64,000 bases of DNA from positions 1-64,000 of the forward strand of contig CALWUJ010000003.1 of assembly GCA_944384725.1 (NCBI GenBank). Direction: 5' to 3'. Positions 53,452-62,609 of this stretch are shown piece after piece; positions within the stretch are counted from its first letter, which is position 1, and the number at the start of each line of letters is the position of its first letter. Source of the DNA: an uncultured Agathobaculum sp. GTDB taxonomy: Bacteria > Bacillota > Clostridia > Oscillospirales > Butyricicoccaceae. The translations under genes and the position numbers were made by a program. The notes under the pieces were generated by a model. The model saw nothing but the letters and a program-made list of their open reading frames with translations. It ran no database searches and had not been told where the DNA came from.

Positions 53452-53645
53452 CGTTTGAAAGCACACTTTCAAACGAGAGAGGCTTTACCGGGCATTTGCC
53501 CGGATAAAGCCCACCGCGTGATATTTGCGCGCCGCATGCGGCACACAAAATCACTTTCTTGTATAAAAAGCCCGGCTGAGCCGGGCTTTTTATGATTTCC
53601 GGGCAGCATTGCCCGAAAATCTATTATATGCGCGCCTATAGGCGC
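53452..53645 (+). terminator. Tandem hairpins after glgP
   Basis: Three perfect hairpins follow glgP: 53452-53475 (CGTTTGAAAG stem), 53481-53512 (GGCTTTACCGGGCA stem) and 53566-53591 (AAAAGCCCGGCT stem ending in T5). Only the third has a clear T run and is the likely main terminator; a short palindrome lies at 53632-53645. I see no gene in this stretch. Confidence 0.7.
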
Positions 53646-53676
53646 AAAAAAAGGACGCTTTTCAGCGTCCTTTTTG
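53646..53676 (-). terminator. mntP terminator
   Basis: Stem AAAAAGGACGCT (53648-53659) with AGCGTCCTTTTT (53664-53675), ending in a T run on both strands; placed 14 bases past the mntP stop. Confidence 0.82.
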
Positions 53677-53689
53677 ATTTTGCGCATTT

Positions 53690-54253
53690 TTAGCCCAGCA
53701 GACCTAAATGCTCCAGCAGGATCTTTAGGCCCATCAGAATGAGCACCACACCGCCAAACAGTTCCGCGCGCGATTTGTACTTTGCGCCAAACACATGCCC
53801 GACCTTGACACCCACGCAGGACAACACAAAGGTCGTCACGCCAATAAAGCAGACCGCAGGCACAATCTGCACCTGCAAAAATGCAAATGTCACACCAATC
53901 GCCAGTGCATCGATGCTGGTCGCCACCGCAAGCGGAAGCATCGTACCAAAGGAAAACGAATCGCTCAGGTTTTCCTCGTCGGTATCGCGCGACTCGCGCA
54001 CCATGTTGCCGCCGATCAGTGCCAGCAGCACAAACGCGATCCAGTGGTCCACACTGGTAATCAGCGTCTGGAAACGCACGCCCAGCAAAAAGCCCAAAAG
54101 CGGCATCAGCGCCTGAAATCCACCAAAATATGCGCCGGTGATGAGCGCATGGCGCGGCCGCAGCGTGCGCACACTCAAGCCCTTGCAGATAGACACCGCA
54201 AAGGCATCCATCGACAGCCCGACGGCAATGATAAATAGCTCCAGTAAACCCAT
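53690..54253 (-). CDS. mntP: Manganese efflux pump MntP
   Basis: A 187-residue membrane protein with six hydrophobic segments and the conserved acidic sites of Mnt[14 protein letters not shown] (about 14-26) and the mirrored [14 protein letters not shown] (about 111-124). It exports Mn2+. The ATG at 54253 follows AAGGAGG and gives the family start [18 protein letters not shown]. The frame is open back to 54466, but that part is the riboswitch leader, not protein. Confidence 0.95.
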   Translation of the reverse strand: MGLLELFIIAVGLSMDAFAVSICKGLSVRTLRPRHALITGAYFGGFQALMPLLGFLLGVRFQTLITSVDHWIAFVLLALIGGNMVRESRDTDEENLSDSFSFGTMLPLAVATSIDALAIGVTFAFLQVQIVPAVCFIGVTTFVLSCVGVKVGHVFGAKYKSRAELFGGVVLILMGLKILLEHLGLLG

Positions 54254-54289
54254 TTTCTTGTCCTCCTTGTCGTTAGCAGCGCCGAACGG

Positions 54290-54425
54290 GCATAAAAAAA
54301 GAGACCCATCCGCCGTAAAACAGACAAGTCTCGTCATTTCATGCAGAACCAGAGGAGCGTCCTCCCCAGTATGTTGGCCCTGCCGCGCGGAATGGAACAA
54401 ATCCGCGCCGACTACTCCCTTATTA
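54290..54425 (-). ncRNA. yybP-ykoY manganese riboswitch upstream of mntP
   Basis: On the minus strand the leader has the two signatures of this riboswitch as I remember it: AAGGGAGTAG (54412-54421) at the start and CAACATAC (54369-54376) after the first stem-loop. GGCGCGGA/TCCGCGC forms the helix between. It ends with a hairpin GAGAC (54328-54332) / GTCTC (54301-54305) followed by seven T (54294-54300), an intrinsic terminator that Mn2+ binding would be expected to prevent. The gene behind it is a Mn2+ exporter, which fits. Structure not computed. Confidence 0.82.
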
Positions 54426-54431
54426 CCGCCT

Positions 54432-54460
54432 ATGATATCATATGCGGTGGGCAAAGTCAA
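54432..54460 (-). promoter_or_regulatory. Promoter of the mntP riboswitch transcript
   Basis: TTGACT (54455-54460), 17-base spacer, TATCAT (54432-54437), placing the transcript start just before the riboswitch. Confidence 0.72.
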
Positions 54461-54487
54461 TATCACCTGGGAAACAGGCCGCCAGGG

Positions 54488-55225
54488 TCACCCGTGGCGC
54501 AGCCGCTCCTCCATATAATCATGCGCACGGTTTTCCAGCGTATCATCGAGCGGCGTGAGCGGCTCGGCGCCGTCATACTTGCGCGCAAGTGCAGTATGCA
54601 GAATAAAATCACACAGCGCAGGGTTTTTGGGCAGCAGCGAGCCATGCGAGTAAGTCGCAAACACATTTTTGTAGCGTGCGCCCTCGGTTTGGTCCTCACC
54701 GTTGTTGCCATAGCCCTTGAGCACCATGCCCAGCGGCGCCACATCCTCGCCCAGATAGGTCTTGCCCGAATGGTTTTCAAAACCGACCACGATCGAGCCG
54801 CCGCTTTCGGGCGTCGTGCGGTACATATAGTTGCCGATCATACGCTCTTTTGCGCCAATCGTGTGGATATTGATTGCGCCGATGAAATCCAGCTGGTTGC
54901 CGTCCCATGTTTTATAATACTGCCCCAGCATCTGGTAACCACCGCAGATGGCAAGGAATACCTTGCCCTCCTCTACCGCCGTGCAGATATCGCGCCCCTT
55001 GCCCGCCGCAAGATCGCGCAGCAGCACCTCCTGCTCGAAGTCCTGTCCGCCGCCGATAAAAAAGATATCATGCTTGTCAATGTCGATCGACTGACCGATC
55101 GAGCATTCCTCGATGTTGACCTTGATGCCGCGCGCCTCCAGCCGCCGCTTCATCGTAATGATATTGCCCCGGTCGCCATACAGGTTCAATATATCGGGGT
55201 ACAGGTGACAGATATTCAGTTCCAT
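54488..55225 (-). CDS. gatD: Lipid II isoglutaminyl synthase, glutaminase subunit GatD
   Basis: A 245-residue class I glutamine amidotransferase with nucleophile Cys94 in AICGGYQMLG. Catalytic His lies further on, probably in the GFENHSG region. GatD supplies ammonia to MurT, encoded just upstream in the transcript, to amidate the D-glutamate of lipid II, a step needed for efficient cross-linking in many Gram-positive bacteria. It begins 14 bases after murT, with GGGGGA at the start. Confidence 0.94.
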   Translation of the reverse strand: MELNICHLYPDILNLYGDRGNIITMKRRLEARGIKVNIEECSIGQSIDIDKHDIFFIGGGQDFEQEVLLRDLAAGKGRDICTAVEEGKVFLAICGGYQMLGQYYKTWDGNQLDFIGAINIHTIGAKERMIGNYMYRTTPESGGSIVVGFENHSGKTYLGEDVAPLGMVLKGYGNNGEDQTEGARYKNVFATYSHGSLLPKNPALCDFILHTALARKYDGAEPLTPLDDTLENRAHDYMEERLRHG

Positions 55226-55239
55226 AGTTCCCCTCCCCC

Positions 55240-56610
55240 TTATTCGTAAAACGCTTTCACATCGGTGTGCTTGGCGATCTCTCCACGCAGGTCAAACATG
55301 GCCGTGTAAGTCGGCATCAGGAACGCGGGTGTCTCATCCGTACCCACCTGTTCGAGCAATGCATCATATTCACGAATGACCTCAATGCGGTCGCTCGTAA
55401 AGCCTGCGTATTTCAGACGAAGCGCCATGTCGTCCGCGCGCACACCGGAAACCAGAATACGCGTAAACCGTGCTTCCTGCCCAGCCAGCGTCTCAAAGTC
55501 CACGTCCCAGATCCAACTGATGTCCGTGCCGTCCGCAAAGCGGTCGTTGAGCAAAAACGCCAGCTTGCAGGTGCCCTTATCGTGCGCGATCAAGTTGATG
55601 ACCTGATTGAATCCCGCCGGGTTTTTGACCAGCATCATGCGCGCCTGTGCCTTGCCGAGCGTGAACTGCTCAGCACGGCCAAAGCCGCACTCAAACTGGC
55701 CAAGCGCGCTGACCGCAGTTTCCTCATCGATGCCGACAACGTGCGAAACCGCCGCGGCAGCCGCTGCATTATAGATATTGTAGCCACCCGGCAGGTTGAC
55801 GTGTACCTCATGCATGTGGCCGCAGATTGACAGTTCGATATCAGACGAATCCGCGCCCGCGCCAAGGATTTTTGTCACCGCCACATCAGGCTCGCGCCGA
55901 TGGTAGCCGCATTTGGGGCAGCGGAAACCGCCCAGATGGCCGTAAGTGATATAGTCATACTGATATTCGGTCTTGCAGTGGATGCAGTAGGGCGCGTCCG
56001 ACAGCTCGTGCGCCGCATTCTCATAGATCGGGACGTTCACGCCGAACCAAAGCACCTTGTTCGGGATTTTCTGCGCCAGCGAAGCGGTCAGCGAGCAGTC
56101 TGCATTCAGGCAAAGCGTCGCGTCCGGCACATGGGTGATGCCTTCACGAATCGCATTTAAGGTGTGCGTGATCTCGCCATAGCGGTCGAGCTGGTCGCGG
56201 AAGATATTGTTTACCACCAAGCACTCAACCGGCAGGAATTCGCTCGTTTTGCGGAATGCGGCCTCGTCGCACTCGATCAGCGCATGCGTATACGGGCATT
56301 TGCCGGAAAGCGTACAATGCTGTGCGAACACCGCAATGATACCGGTCAGCAGATTCGCGCCCGACTTGTTGGAAAAGTACTTCAGCCCTGCGTCAGCAAA
56401 AGCCTGCTCAATCATACGCGAGGTGGTGGTTTTACCGTTGGTGCCGGTCACAACCGTGACCTTGACCCCGCGCGACAATTCCCCAAGGATATTTTTGTCG
56501 ATCTTAAGCGCCAGCTTACCGGGCAGGTTGGTGCCGCCGCGGCCGAGTCGGCGCAGCACCGCGCCCGAGGCCTTGCACACCGCAACAGCCAGCCGGGTTT
56601 TCAGCTTCAT
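55240..56610 (-). CDS. murT: Lipid II isoglutaminyl synthase, ligase subunit MurT
   Basis: A 456-residue Mur-ligase homologue. The ATP loop TGTNGKTTT has Lys60. A zinc ribbon (Cys209, Cys212, Cys231, Cys234), characteristic of MurT, is inserted in the central domain, and the DUF1727 C-terminal domain follows. With GatD it amidates lipid II. The ATG at 56610 follows AAAAGGGG; the open frame upstream is the promoter region. Confidence 0.94.
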   Translation of the reverse strand: MKLKTRLAVAVCKASGAVLRRLGRGGTNLPGKLALKIDKNILGELSRGVKVTVVTGTNGKTTTSRMIEQAFADAGLKYFSNKSGANLLTGIIAVFAQHCTLSGKCPYTHALIECDEAAFRKTSEFLPVECLVVNNIFRDQLDRYGEITHTLNAIREGITHVPDATLCLNADCSLTASLAQKIPNKVLWFGVNVPIYENAAHELSDAPYCIHCKTEYQYDYITYGHLGGFRCPKCGYHRREPDVAVTKILGAGADSSDIELSICGHMHEVHVNLPGGYNIYNAAAAAAVSHVVGIDEETAVSALGQFECGFGRAEQFTLGKAQARMMLVKNPAGFNQVINLIAHDKGTCKLAFLLNDRFADGTDISWIWDVDFETLAGQEARFTRILVSGVRADDMALRLKYAGFTSDRIEVIREYDALLEQVGTDETPAFLMPTYTAMFDLRGEIAKHTDVKAFYE

Positions 56611-56648
56611 AATATGACCCCTTTTGTCGTTAAAATCCATATAAAAAG

Positions 56649-56677
56649 AGTATACCGCATTTTGCCGCACAGTACAA
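56649..56677 (-). promoter_or_regulatory. Promoter of murT-gatD
   Basis: TTGTAC (56672-56677), 17-base spacer, TATACT (56649-56654) on the minus strand, 38 bases before murT. Confidence 0.7.
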
Positions 56678-56831
56678 GCACGGAAATGCATCGAAAGCGG
56701 CAGAATAGACAAATTCACAGACAAAATTTCGTCATCTTGTCGGAAAATCGTTTCGCAAAATGAAATGCACAAAAAACGTCGTATTTTTTTGTGAAAAACT
56801 GCTGGGACGCACTGGAAAATTCACAAATTCG

Positions 56832-56870
56832 CGCAAAAGCTCTTGCATTGACAAACAGATATTGTATAAT
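56832..56870 (+). promoter_or_regulatory. Phosphoglucomutase promoter overlapped by operator candidate
   Basis: TTGCAT (56843-56848), 16-base spacer, TATAAT (56865-56870). The near-palindrome CGCAAAAGCTCTTGCA (56832-56847) overlaps the -35 box and shares 15 identical bases with the site upstream of the PfkB kinase gene. Confidence 0.6.
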
Positions 56871-56914
56871 TTAGATAGTGGCTTTAGCCAAATATCAGGA
56901 TGAGGTGAATTCCA

Positions 56915-58642
56915 ATGGATTATATGTCTGAATACAAGCGCTGGCTGGACAGCGAAGCGCTTTCTGAGGATGAGCGCGCCGAACTGCGCGCCGTCGAAAA
57001 CGACAACGAAGAGATCGAAAGCCGCTTTTTCGCACCCCTGTCGTTCGGCACGGCGGGCCTGCGCGGCGTGCTGGGCGTAGGCCTCAACCGCATGAACCGC
57101 TTTACGGTCGGTCAGGCGGCACAGGGTCTTGCCAATCTGGTCGTTTCCAACGGACAGGCCGCAATGGATCGCGGCGTTGCCATTGCATACGACAGCCGTC
57201 ACTATTCGCCCGAGTTTGCCAAGCAGTCCGCCTGCATCCTCGCGGCCAACGGCATCAAGGCGCTGCTGTTCGATGAGCTGCGTCCGACGCCCGAATTGTC
57301 CTTTGCCGTGCGCCACTATGGCTGCATCGCGGGCATCAACATCACTGCGTCGCACAACCCGAAGGAATACAATGGCTATAAGGTCTACTGGGAGGACGGC
57401 GCGCAGCTGCCGCCTGCCGAGGCTGATGTGGTTGCCAAGGAAATGGCGAAAACCGATATCTTCACCGGCGTCAAGACCGCGGACTATGACAAGGCCGTTG
57501 CGGACGGCATGATCCGTATTCTGGGCAAGGAAACCGACGAAGCCTATCTCGGCGAGGTCATCAAGGTTGCGGTCAATCCGGATTGCGTCAAGCAGGTTGC
57601 GGACGAGTTCAAGCTCGTTTACACCCCGTTCCATGGCGCGGGCTACCGTCTGGTGCCCGAGATCCTGCGCCGTCTGGGCTACAAGCACATCATCTGCGAA
57701 CCCGAGCAGATGAAGATCGACGGCGACTTCCCGACCGTCAAGAACCCGAACCCGGAATACAAGGAAGGCTTCAACCTCGCCATCGAACTGGCCAAGCAGA
57801 ACGATGTTGACCTGATTATCGGCACCGACCCGGACGCAGACCGCACGGGCATCGTCCTCAAGGACAAAACCGGCGAGTATGTCACCCTGTCGGGCAACCA
57901 GGTAGGCGTTCTGCTGACCGATTACATCATCACCGCCAAGAAGCTGACGAACACCATGCCGGCGCATCCGGCGGTTCTCAAGTCCATCGTCACCACCGAG
58001 ATGGCACGCGCCGCGGCAATCAAGAACGGCGTCGACTGCTTTGACACCTTCACCGGCTTCAAGTTCCTCGCCGAGAAGATCAAGCAGTTCGAGGCAACCG
58101 GCTCGCACGAGTATATCTTCGCCTTTGAGGAGTCTTACGGCTACCTGTGCGGCGACTATGCGCGCGACAAGGACGCGGTCACCGCTTCCATGCTGATTGC
58201 GGAGATGGCAGCTTACTACCGCACCCAGGGCAAGACCCTGTATGATGCGATGGAGGAAATGTACGAGAAGTACGGCTACTATTGCGAGCAGACCATCTCG
58301 ATCACCATGCCCGGCGTGTCCGGCCTCACCCGCATGAAAGAGCTGATGGCCGAGCTGCGTGAAAAGCCGCTGACCAAGGTCGGTGCAGATACGGTTGAGT
58401 ACACCCGCGACTATATGCCCGGCATGCGCACCTGCATGGCGGACGGCAAGGTCGAGGAAATCGAGCTCAAGGGCCAGAACGTGATGTACTACGAGCTGGA
58501 GGGCGGCACGACGTTCATCATCCGTCCGTCCGGCACCGAGCCCAAGGTCAAGGTTTACATCATGGCCAAGGGCGACAGCAAGGCGGACGCTGCCGCCAAG
58601 GTAGAAGCGCTGGTCGCTGCTGCCAAGGAAATCGTCAAGTAA
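56915..58642 (+). CDS. Phosphoglucomutase (phosphohexomutase family, PgcA-like)
   Basis: A 575-residue alpha-phosphohexomutase, interconverting glucose-6-phosphate and glucose-1-phosphate. The phosphoserine is Ser146 in TASHNPKEYNG. The metal loop is GTDPDADRTG near residue 305, the sugar loop FEESYG near 403, and the phosphate-binding loop RPSGTEPKVK near 533. It would feed the glg cluster and also wall polymer precursors. GATGAGGTG lies upstream. It is the PgcA-type long form of Gram-positive bacteria; phosphomannomutase activity is possible. Confidence 0.93.
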   Translation: MDYMSEYKRWLDSEALSEDERAELRAVENDNEEIESRFFAPLSFGTAGLRGVLGVGLNRMNRFTVGQAAQGLANLVVSNGQAAMDRGVAIAYDSRHYSPEFAKQSACILAANGIKALLFDELRPTPELSFAVRHYGCIAGINITASHNPKEYNGYKVYWEDGAQLPPAEADVVAKEMAKTDIFTGVKTADYDKAVADGMIRILGKETDEAYLGEVIKVAVNPDCVKQVADEFKLVYTPFHGAGYRLVPEILRRLGYKHIICEPEQMKIDGDFPTVKNPNPEYKEGFNLAIELAKQNDVDLIIGTDPDADRTGIVLKDKTGEYVTLSGNQVGVLLTDYIITAKKLTNTMPAHPAVLKSIVTTEMARAAAIKNGVDCFDTFTGFKFLAEKIKQFEATGSHEYIFAFEESYGYLCGDYARDKDAVTASMLIAEMAAYYRTQGKTLYDAMEEMYEKYGYYCEQTISITMPGVSGLTRMKELMAELREKPLTKVGADTVEYTRDYMPGMRTCMADGKVEEIELKGQNVMYYELEGGTTFIIRPSGTEPKVKVYIMAKGDSKADAAAKVEALVAAAKEIVK

Positions 58643-58726
58643 AGAATATCATTCAGCCAAGGGCGTGCGCCGGTTTCCGACGCATGCCCTTGCGGCCTTT
58701 ACTAGGATAGAGAACGGGGGATTAAC

Positions 58727-59617
58727 ATGACAAAAATGGTGCAGCGTGTCCTGAGTGGCATTGTGATGGCTGCGATTGTCACCGGCGCAACGGCAGCATA
58801 TCAGACAGCAATGCAACCGGTCGACGGCACGCAGATCGCGACGCTCGACGATCTGCGCGCCGCGCTGCCGCGGGACACGCAGTATTACCGCGAAACCACC
58901 CGCCTCAATCAGGAGGTGCTGCGCGAAATAACCGGCGGCGCGCTGCCGGGAGACGACGGCAAGGACTGGTCGGAAACCGTGACCTATGCCGCTTACGACC
59001 CGTCAGGGCTCGTGATTGCGATTTTTGCCGATACGGGAAGCAACACCACGCTGACCTTGAACCAGTACGACGGCGCGGGCAACCGCGTGCACGGCGCTAT
59101 GTATCTGGACGGCGCGCTGTCGACCGAGGTCGAAACGGTTTTTGACGAAGAGGGACGCGAAATCAGCTCGGAAACCCGCAGCGGGGACGAAACCAGCACC
59201 AGAAGCGAGCGCATCTATGAACCGCAGTCGGACGGCACGACGCGCGCTGCCGTGACCGTTTATGACGAGGACGACGCGGTGATCGAGCAGGATACCCACA
59301 TTTTAGACGACAAAAACCGCGTCATCCACAGCGAGATCAGCTTTCAAGGGTACTCGGCTGTCGCGGAATATGCCTACGACGACAAAGACCGGCTTATCCA
59401 CAGCGTTGTGGAACGAGACGGCGAGCGCCGCGAAACCGCATGGCAATATACCGACAGCGCAGACGGCTCGGCCTGCAGCTACGCGTATTATCAAAACGGC
59501 GTGCTGCAAAACCGCTACGAGCAGCGGTTTGATGCGCTCGGCGTGTGCGTCTACCAAGCGGAATACACCGCCGAGGGCGTGCTGGCATCCGAGACTATCT
59601 GTGAGGCGCTTGCATAA
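58727..59617 (+). CDS. Unknown exported protein with YD/RHS-like beta repeats
   Basis: A 296-residue protein I do not recognise. An N-terminal hydrophobic segment (about 8-26, with an Ala-rich end) suggests a signal peptide or membrane anchor. From about residue 90 to 290 it has irregular repeats of about 25-30 residues with patterns such as YDGAGNRV, FDEEGREI, LDDKNRVI, YDDKDRLI and FDALGVCV, like the Y-D-x-x-G-R strand pairs of YD/RHS proteins. It is Asp/Glu-rich. It sits alone after phosphoglucomutase with GGGGG upstream and ends at a terminator. Confidence 0.72.
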   Translation: MTKMVQRVLSGIVMAAIVTGATAAYQTAMQPVDGTQIATLDDLRAALPRDTQYYRETTRLNQEVLREITGGALPGDDGKDWSETVTYAAYDPSGLVIAIFADTGSNTTLTLNQYDGAGNRVHGAMYLDGALSTEVETVFDEEGREISSETRSGDETSTRSERIYEPQSDGTTRAAVTVYDEDDAVIEQDTHILDDKNRVIHSEISFQGYSAVAEYAYDDKDRLIHSVVERDGERRETAWQYTDSADGSACSYAYYQNGVLQNRYEQRFDALGVCVYQAEYTAEGVLASETICEALA

Positions 59618-59620
59618 CTG

Positions 59621-59648
59621 AAAACGCCCGCAAAAGCGGGCGTTTTTT
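59621..59648. terminator. Bidirectional terminator
   Basis: AAAACGCCCGC (59621-59631) pairs with GCGGGCGTTTT (59636-59646), flanked by A and T runs, between the YD-repeat gene and trkH. Confidence 0.86.
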
Positions 59649-59656
59649 CTGTTCGC

Positions 59657-61102
59657 TTACTTTTCTCTGCGCCAAGTTGCCGGGTTAAATAGCAGCAGCA
59701 TCGGAAATACTTCCAGACGGCCCGCCAGCATATCGAACATCAGGACAATCTTGCTCAGCGGCGTAAAGAAGCCGAAATTTGCCGTCGGGCCGACCAGTTC
59801 AAGGCCGGGGCCGACGTTATTGAGCGTCGCGGCAACCGCAGTGAAGTTGGTAATCAGTTCCTCATTGGAAATACACAACAGCAGCACCGACAGGATAAAC
59901 AGCAGCAGATAAGCGATCATAAACACATTGACCGAGCGCATGACCTCATGCTGCACGCGGCGGCCATCCATTTTGTTGACGCGCACCGCACGCGGATGGA
60001 TCAAAAACTGCATTTCCTTGCGGATGCTTTTGCACATCAGCAGGATACGCGAGCATTTCATGCCGCCGCCGGTCGAACCGGCACACGCACCAATGAACAT
60101 CAGCAGCACAAGTATGCCCTTGCTCAGTGCAGGCCACTGGTCAAAGTCTACCGTAGAGAAACCGGTCGTTGTGATGATCGAAGCCACCTGAAAAGCCGCA
60201 TGATGGAAGCTGTCCAGGAAGTTCGGAAACAGGTTGCGAACATTGATTGCAATGATAACCGACGAGGCGAGGATGACGCCCAGATAGACGCGCACTTCCT
60301 CGATGCGGAATGCGTTTTTCCAGCGCCTTGTCAGCAGCAGGAAATACACGCTGAAGTTGATACCGAACAAAATCATAAACACGGTCACAACAGCCTGCAA
60401 ATAATAGCTGTTGTAGTGCGCAATGGAAGTGTTCCAAATGCCAAAACCGCCTGTGCCCGCGGTCGCCATCGAGGTGCAGATCGCGTCGAAAAGCGGCATG
60501 CCGCCCAGCAGCAGCAAAATGGTTTCCAGCACGGTCATGCCAAAATAGATCGCATACAGGATCATCGCGGTGTCGCGCAGGTGGGGCGACAGCTTGCTGA
60601 CCGACGGTCCGGGGCTTTCCGCGCGCATCAGGTGGATAGTCTGTCCGCCGGCAAGCGGCAGCACAATCAGCATAAATACCAAAACACCCATGCCGCCGAC
60701 CCAGTGGGTCAGGCTGCGCCACAAAAGCGAGGCATGCGACAGCGCTTCCACATCACTCAAAATAGTGGCGCCCGTCGTCGTAAAGCCCGAAATGGTCTCG
60801 AACAGCGCATCCACCACGGACGGGATCTCACCGCTGAACAGGAACGGCAGCGCACCGGTCAGCGCCAGCACGATCCAGCACAGCGCAACGGTGACAAACC
60901 CTTCGCGTGCGTAAAAACGGGAATTTGTCGGCTTTTTGTGGCAGCACAGCGCAGCAATCGCCATACAAATCGCCGCCACCCCCAAATAGGCCAGCACAAC
61001 ATGCTCCCGGTACAGGATCGCAGTCAGCGCAGGCAGCAGCAGAAAGAGCGATTCCACGCCCAGCATCCAGCCGATCAGATAGCGTACCATTGCTAAATTC
61101 AT
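59657..61102 (-). CDS. trkH: Potassium uptake protein TrkH
   Basis: A 481-residue channel-like K+ transporter of the TrkH/KtrB family. Pore-loop sequences appear at SGFTTTGATIL, TAGTGGFGIWN, TTTGFSTVDFDQWP and VAATLNNVGPGLE, matching the four repeats of the filter. It pairs with the regulatory TrkA encoded just upstream, overlapping by 4 bases. It imports K+ for turgor and pH control. Confidence 0.95.
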   Translation of the reverse strand: MNLAMVRYLIGWMLGVESLFLLLPALTAILYREHVVLAYLGVAAICMAIAALCCHKKPTNSRFYAREGFVTVALCWIVLALTGALPFLFSGEIPSVVDALFETISGFTTTGATILSDVEALSHASLLWRSLTHWVGGMGVLVFMLIVLPLAGGQTIHLMRAESPGPSVSKLSPHLRDTAMILYAIYFGMTVLETILLLLGGMPLFDAICTSMATAGTGGFGIWNTSIAHYNSYYLQAVVTVFMILFGINFSVYFLLLTRRWKNAFRIEEVRVYLGVILASSVIIAINVRNLFPNFLDSFHHAAFQVASIITTTGFSTVDFDQWPALSKGILVLLMFIGACAGSTGGGMKCSRILLMCKSIRKEMQFLIHPRAVRVNKMDGRRVQHEVMRSVNVFMIAYLLLFILSVLLLCISNEELITNFTAVAATLNNVGPGLELVGPTANFGFFTPLSKIVLMFDMLAGRLEVFPMLLLFNPATWRREK

Positions 61103-62475
61103 GGTGCGGCCTCCTCCGTGCGATTGGCATGGAAGATATCCTGCAAGTCATTCATCCCGCGGCGGGTTGATACCACGATCACCGTATCGCCCTCACGCAG
61201 CACATCATGGCCGCGCGGGATAATGCGTCGGCCCTTGCGGTTGATGCAGCACAGCAGCACATCCGACCGAATCGGCATATCCTGCAGCGGCACACCGGTC
61301 AGATCATGCGCCGCCACACGGAATTCGAGCGCTTCCGCGCCGCCACTGAGCTGATGCAGGGTTTCCACGTTCGAACCCATGGAATTCTGCATCGCGCGCG
61401 TGTACTGTCCAATCAGCTCGGCGGTCGTCTGCTTGGGGCGGACAACCGTGCCGATAGGCAGGCTTGCGATAACCTCTTCAAAGTTCACCCGGTTGACCTT
61501 GGTGAACAGCTTTGCCTTAGAGTGCCGTCCCGCATGCAGTGCCAGCAGGATGTTCTCCTCATCCATGCCGGTCAGCGCGCAGAACGCCTCACAGTTTGCA
61601 AGTCCCTCTTCCTCCAGCAGGTCGCGGTCCGTGCCGTCGCCATGGATGATGGTCGCGCCGGGCAGCAGTTCGCTGAGCACCTCACAGCGCTCATAGCGAT
61701 TTTCAATGATTTTGACCGAAATCCCGGCGTCCAACAGCATTTTTGCAAGGAAATAGGAGATTTTTCCACCGCCGATCAACATCGCCGAACGGATATGGTC
61801 GTTCGGCACACCAATCTGACGAAAAAACTCCGCCTGTTCACGCGGCGGAACAATCACGGTGATATCGTCATCCGCTTGCAGGATAAAATCGCCCTTCGGA
61901 ATAAAGGTCTGTCCCTCCCGGCGCACCATGCAAAGCAGTGCGTTAGTGCGCAGCAACGGATTGACTTCACAAACCGCCATGCCGCTCAAACGGGAACCTT
62001 CGGGGATACGGATATCGAGCAGCTCAATGCGCCCCTTGGCAAAGGTGCTCACACCGATGGCCGACGGAAAACGAATCAGGCGCGAAACCACGCGCGCGGT
62101 GGACATTTCCGGATTGATGACCATGGACAAGCCGAGTTCATCCCGGATAAATCCGATCTCGGACACATACTCCGGGTCGCGCACGCGCGCAATGGTGTGA
62201 CAGCCCGCCGCCTTGCTGGCGATCAGGCAGGAGAGCAGATTGATCTCGTCATGCGTGGTGACTGCAATCAACAGGTCGGCTTCCCGCACGCCCGCCTCGT
62301 CCAAAACGTGGTAGCTCGTGCCGCTGCCGGTTACTGAGGTCAGGTCCAGCATATTGGTCAGCTCAGTAAGCCGACGTTCGGACAAGTCGATCAGGGTCAA
62401 ATCGTGCCCTTCCGCAGAAAGCTGCTCCGCCAACGCCGAACCGACCTTGCCGCAGCCTACAATAATGATGCGCAT
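61099..62475 (-). CDS. trkA: Potassium uptake regulator TrkA
   Basis: A 458-residue TrkA with two RCK units. Each has a Rossmann fold: IIVGCGKVGSALAEQL at the start and MLIGGGKISYFLAKML near residue 230, each followed by an RCK_C domain. It binds NAD(H) or ATP and gates TrkH. AGGAGG lies about 6 bases upstream of the start. Confidence 0.95.
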   Translation of the reverse strand: MRIIIVGCGKVGSALAEQLSAEGHDLTLIDLSERRLTELTNMLDLTSVTGSGTSYHVLDEAGVREADLLIAVTTHDEINLLSCLIASKAAGCHTIARVRDPEYVSEIGFIRDELGLSMVINPEMSTARVVSRLIRFPSAIGVSTFAKGRIELLDIRIPEGSRLSGMAVCEVNPLLRTNALLCMVRREGQTFIPKGDFILQADDDITVIVPPREQAEFFRQIGVPNDHIRSAMLIGGGKISYFLAKMLLDAGISVKIIENRYERCEVLSELLPGATIIHGDGTDRDLLEEEGLANCEAFCALTGMDEENILLALHAGRHSKAKLFTKVNRVNFEEVIASLPIGTVVRPKQTTAELIGQYTRAMQNSMGSNVETLHQLSGGAEALEFRVAAHDLTGVPLQDMPIRSDVLLCCINRKGRRIIPRGHDVLREGDTVIVVSTRRGMNDLQDIFHANRTEEAAP

Positions 62476-62521
62476 AGTGCGCCTCCGATCTCTTTTTTTA
62501 CAGGGTACATGATATATAGCG

Positions 62522-62550
62522 ATTATAGCGGGTTAACGGCGAAAAAGCAA
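62522..62550 (-). promoter_or_regulatory. Promoter of trkA-trkH
   Basis: TTGCTT (62545-62550), 17-base spacer, TATAAT (62522-62527) on the minus strand. Confidence 0.65.
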
Positions 62551-62609
62551 TATCCTTGCAAGCCGAAAACCAATCTTTGCATTTTTTTAGCGTGCTTGTC
62601 CGCGCATCG

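Larger units (their letters stand above)
56611..56914. other. Divergent promoter region between murT and pgm
   Basis: This 304-base stretch has no gene. It holds the murT promoter (minus strand) near 56649-56677, the phosphoglucomutase promoter (plus strand) near 56843-56870 and the shared near-palindrome at 56832-56847. The AT-rich middle (56700-56820) shows repeated ACAAA/TTTTGT strings but nothing I can name. Confidence 0.7.

Noticed and set aside
51001..53472. An 823-codon open frame on the strand opposite glgP, and similar long antisense frames over purA (39451-40854), walK (32744-34408) and lgt/M16 (18506-20974)
   Set aside because: They mirror well-recognised genes in GC-rich DNA, have biased Arg/His/Gln/Ala composition and match no family, so they are shadows.
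54254..54466. A 71-residue N-terminal extension of MntP
   Set aside because: The region is the riboswitch leader with a terminator; family members start at the ATG at 54253.
58659..58694. AAGGGCGTGCG/CGCATGCCCTT hairpin after phosphoglucomutase as a terminator
   Set aside because: No T run follows it; it may only stabilise the messenger or slow transcription before the next gene.
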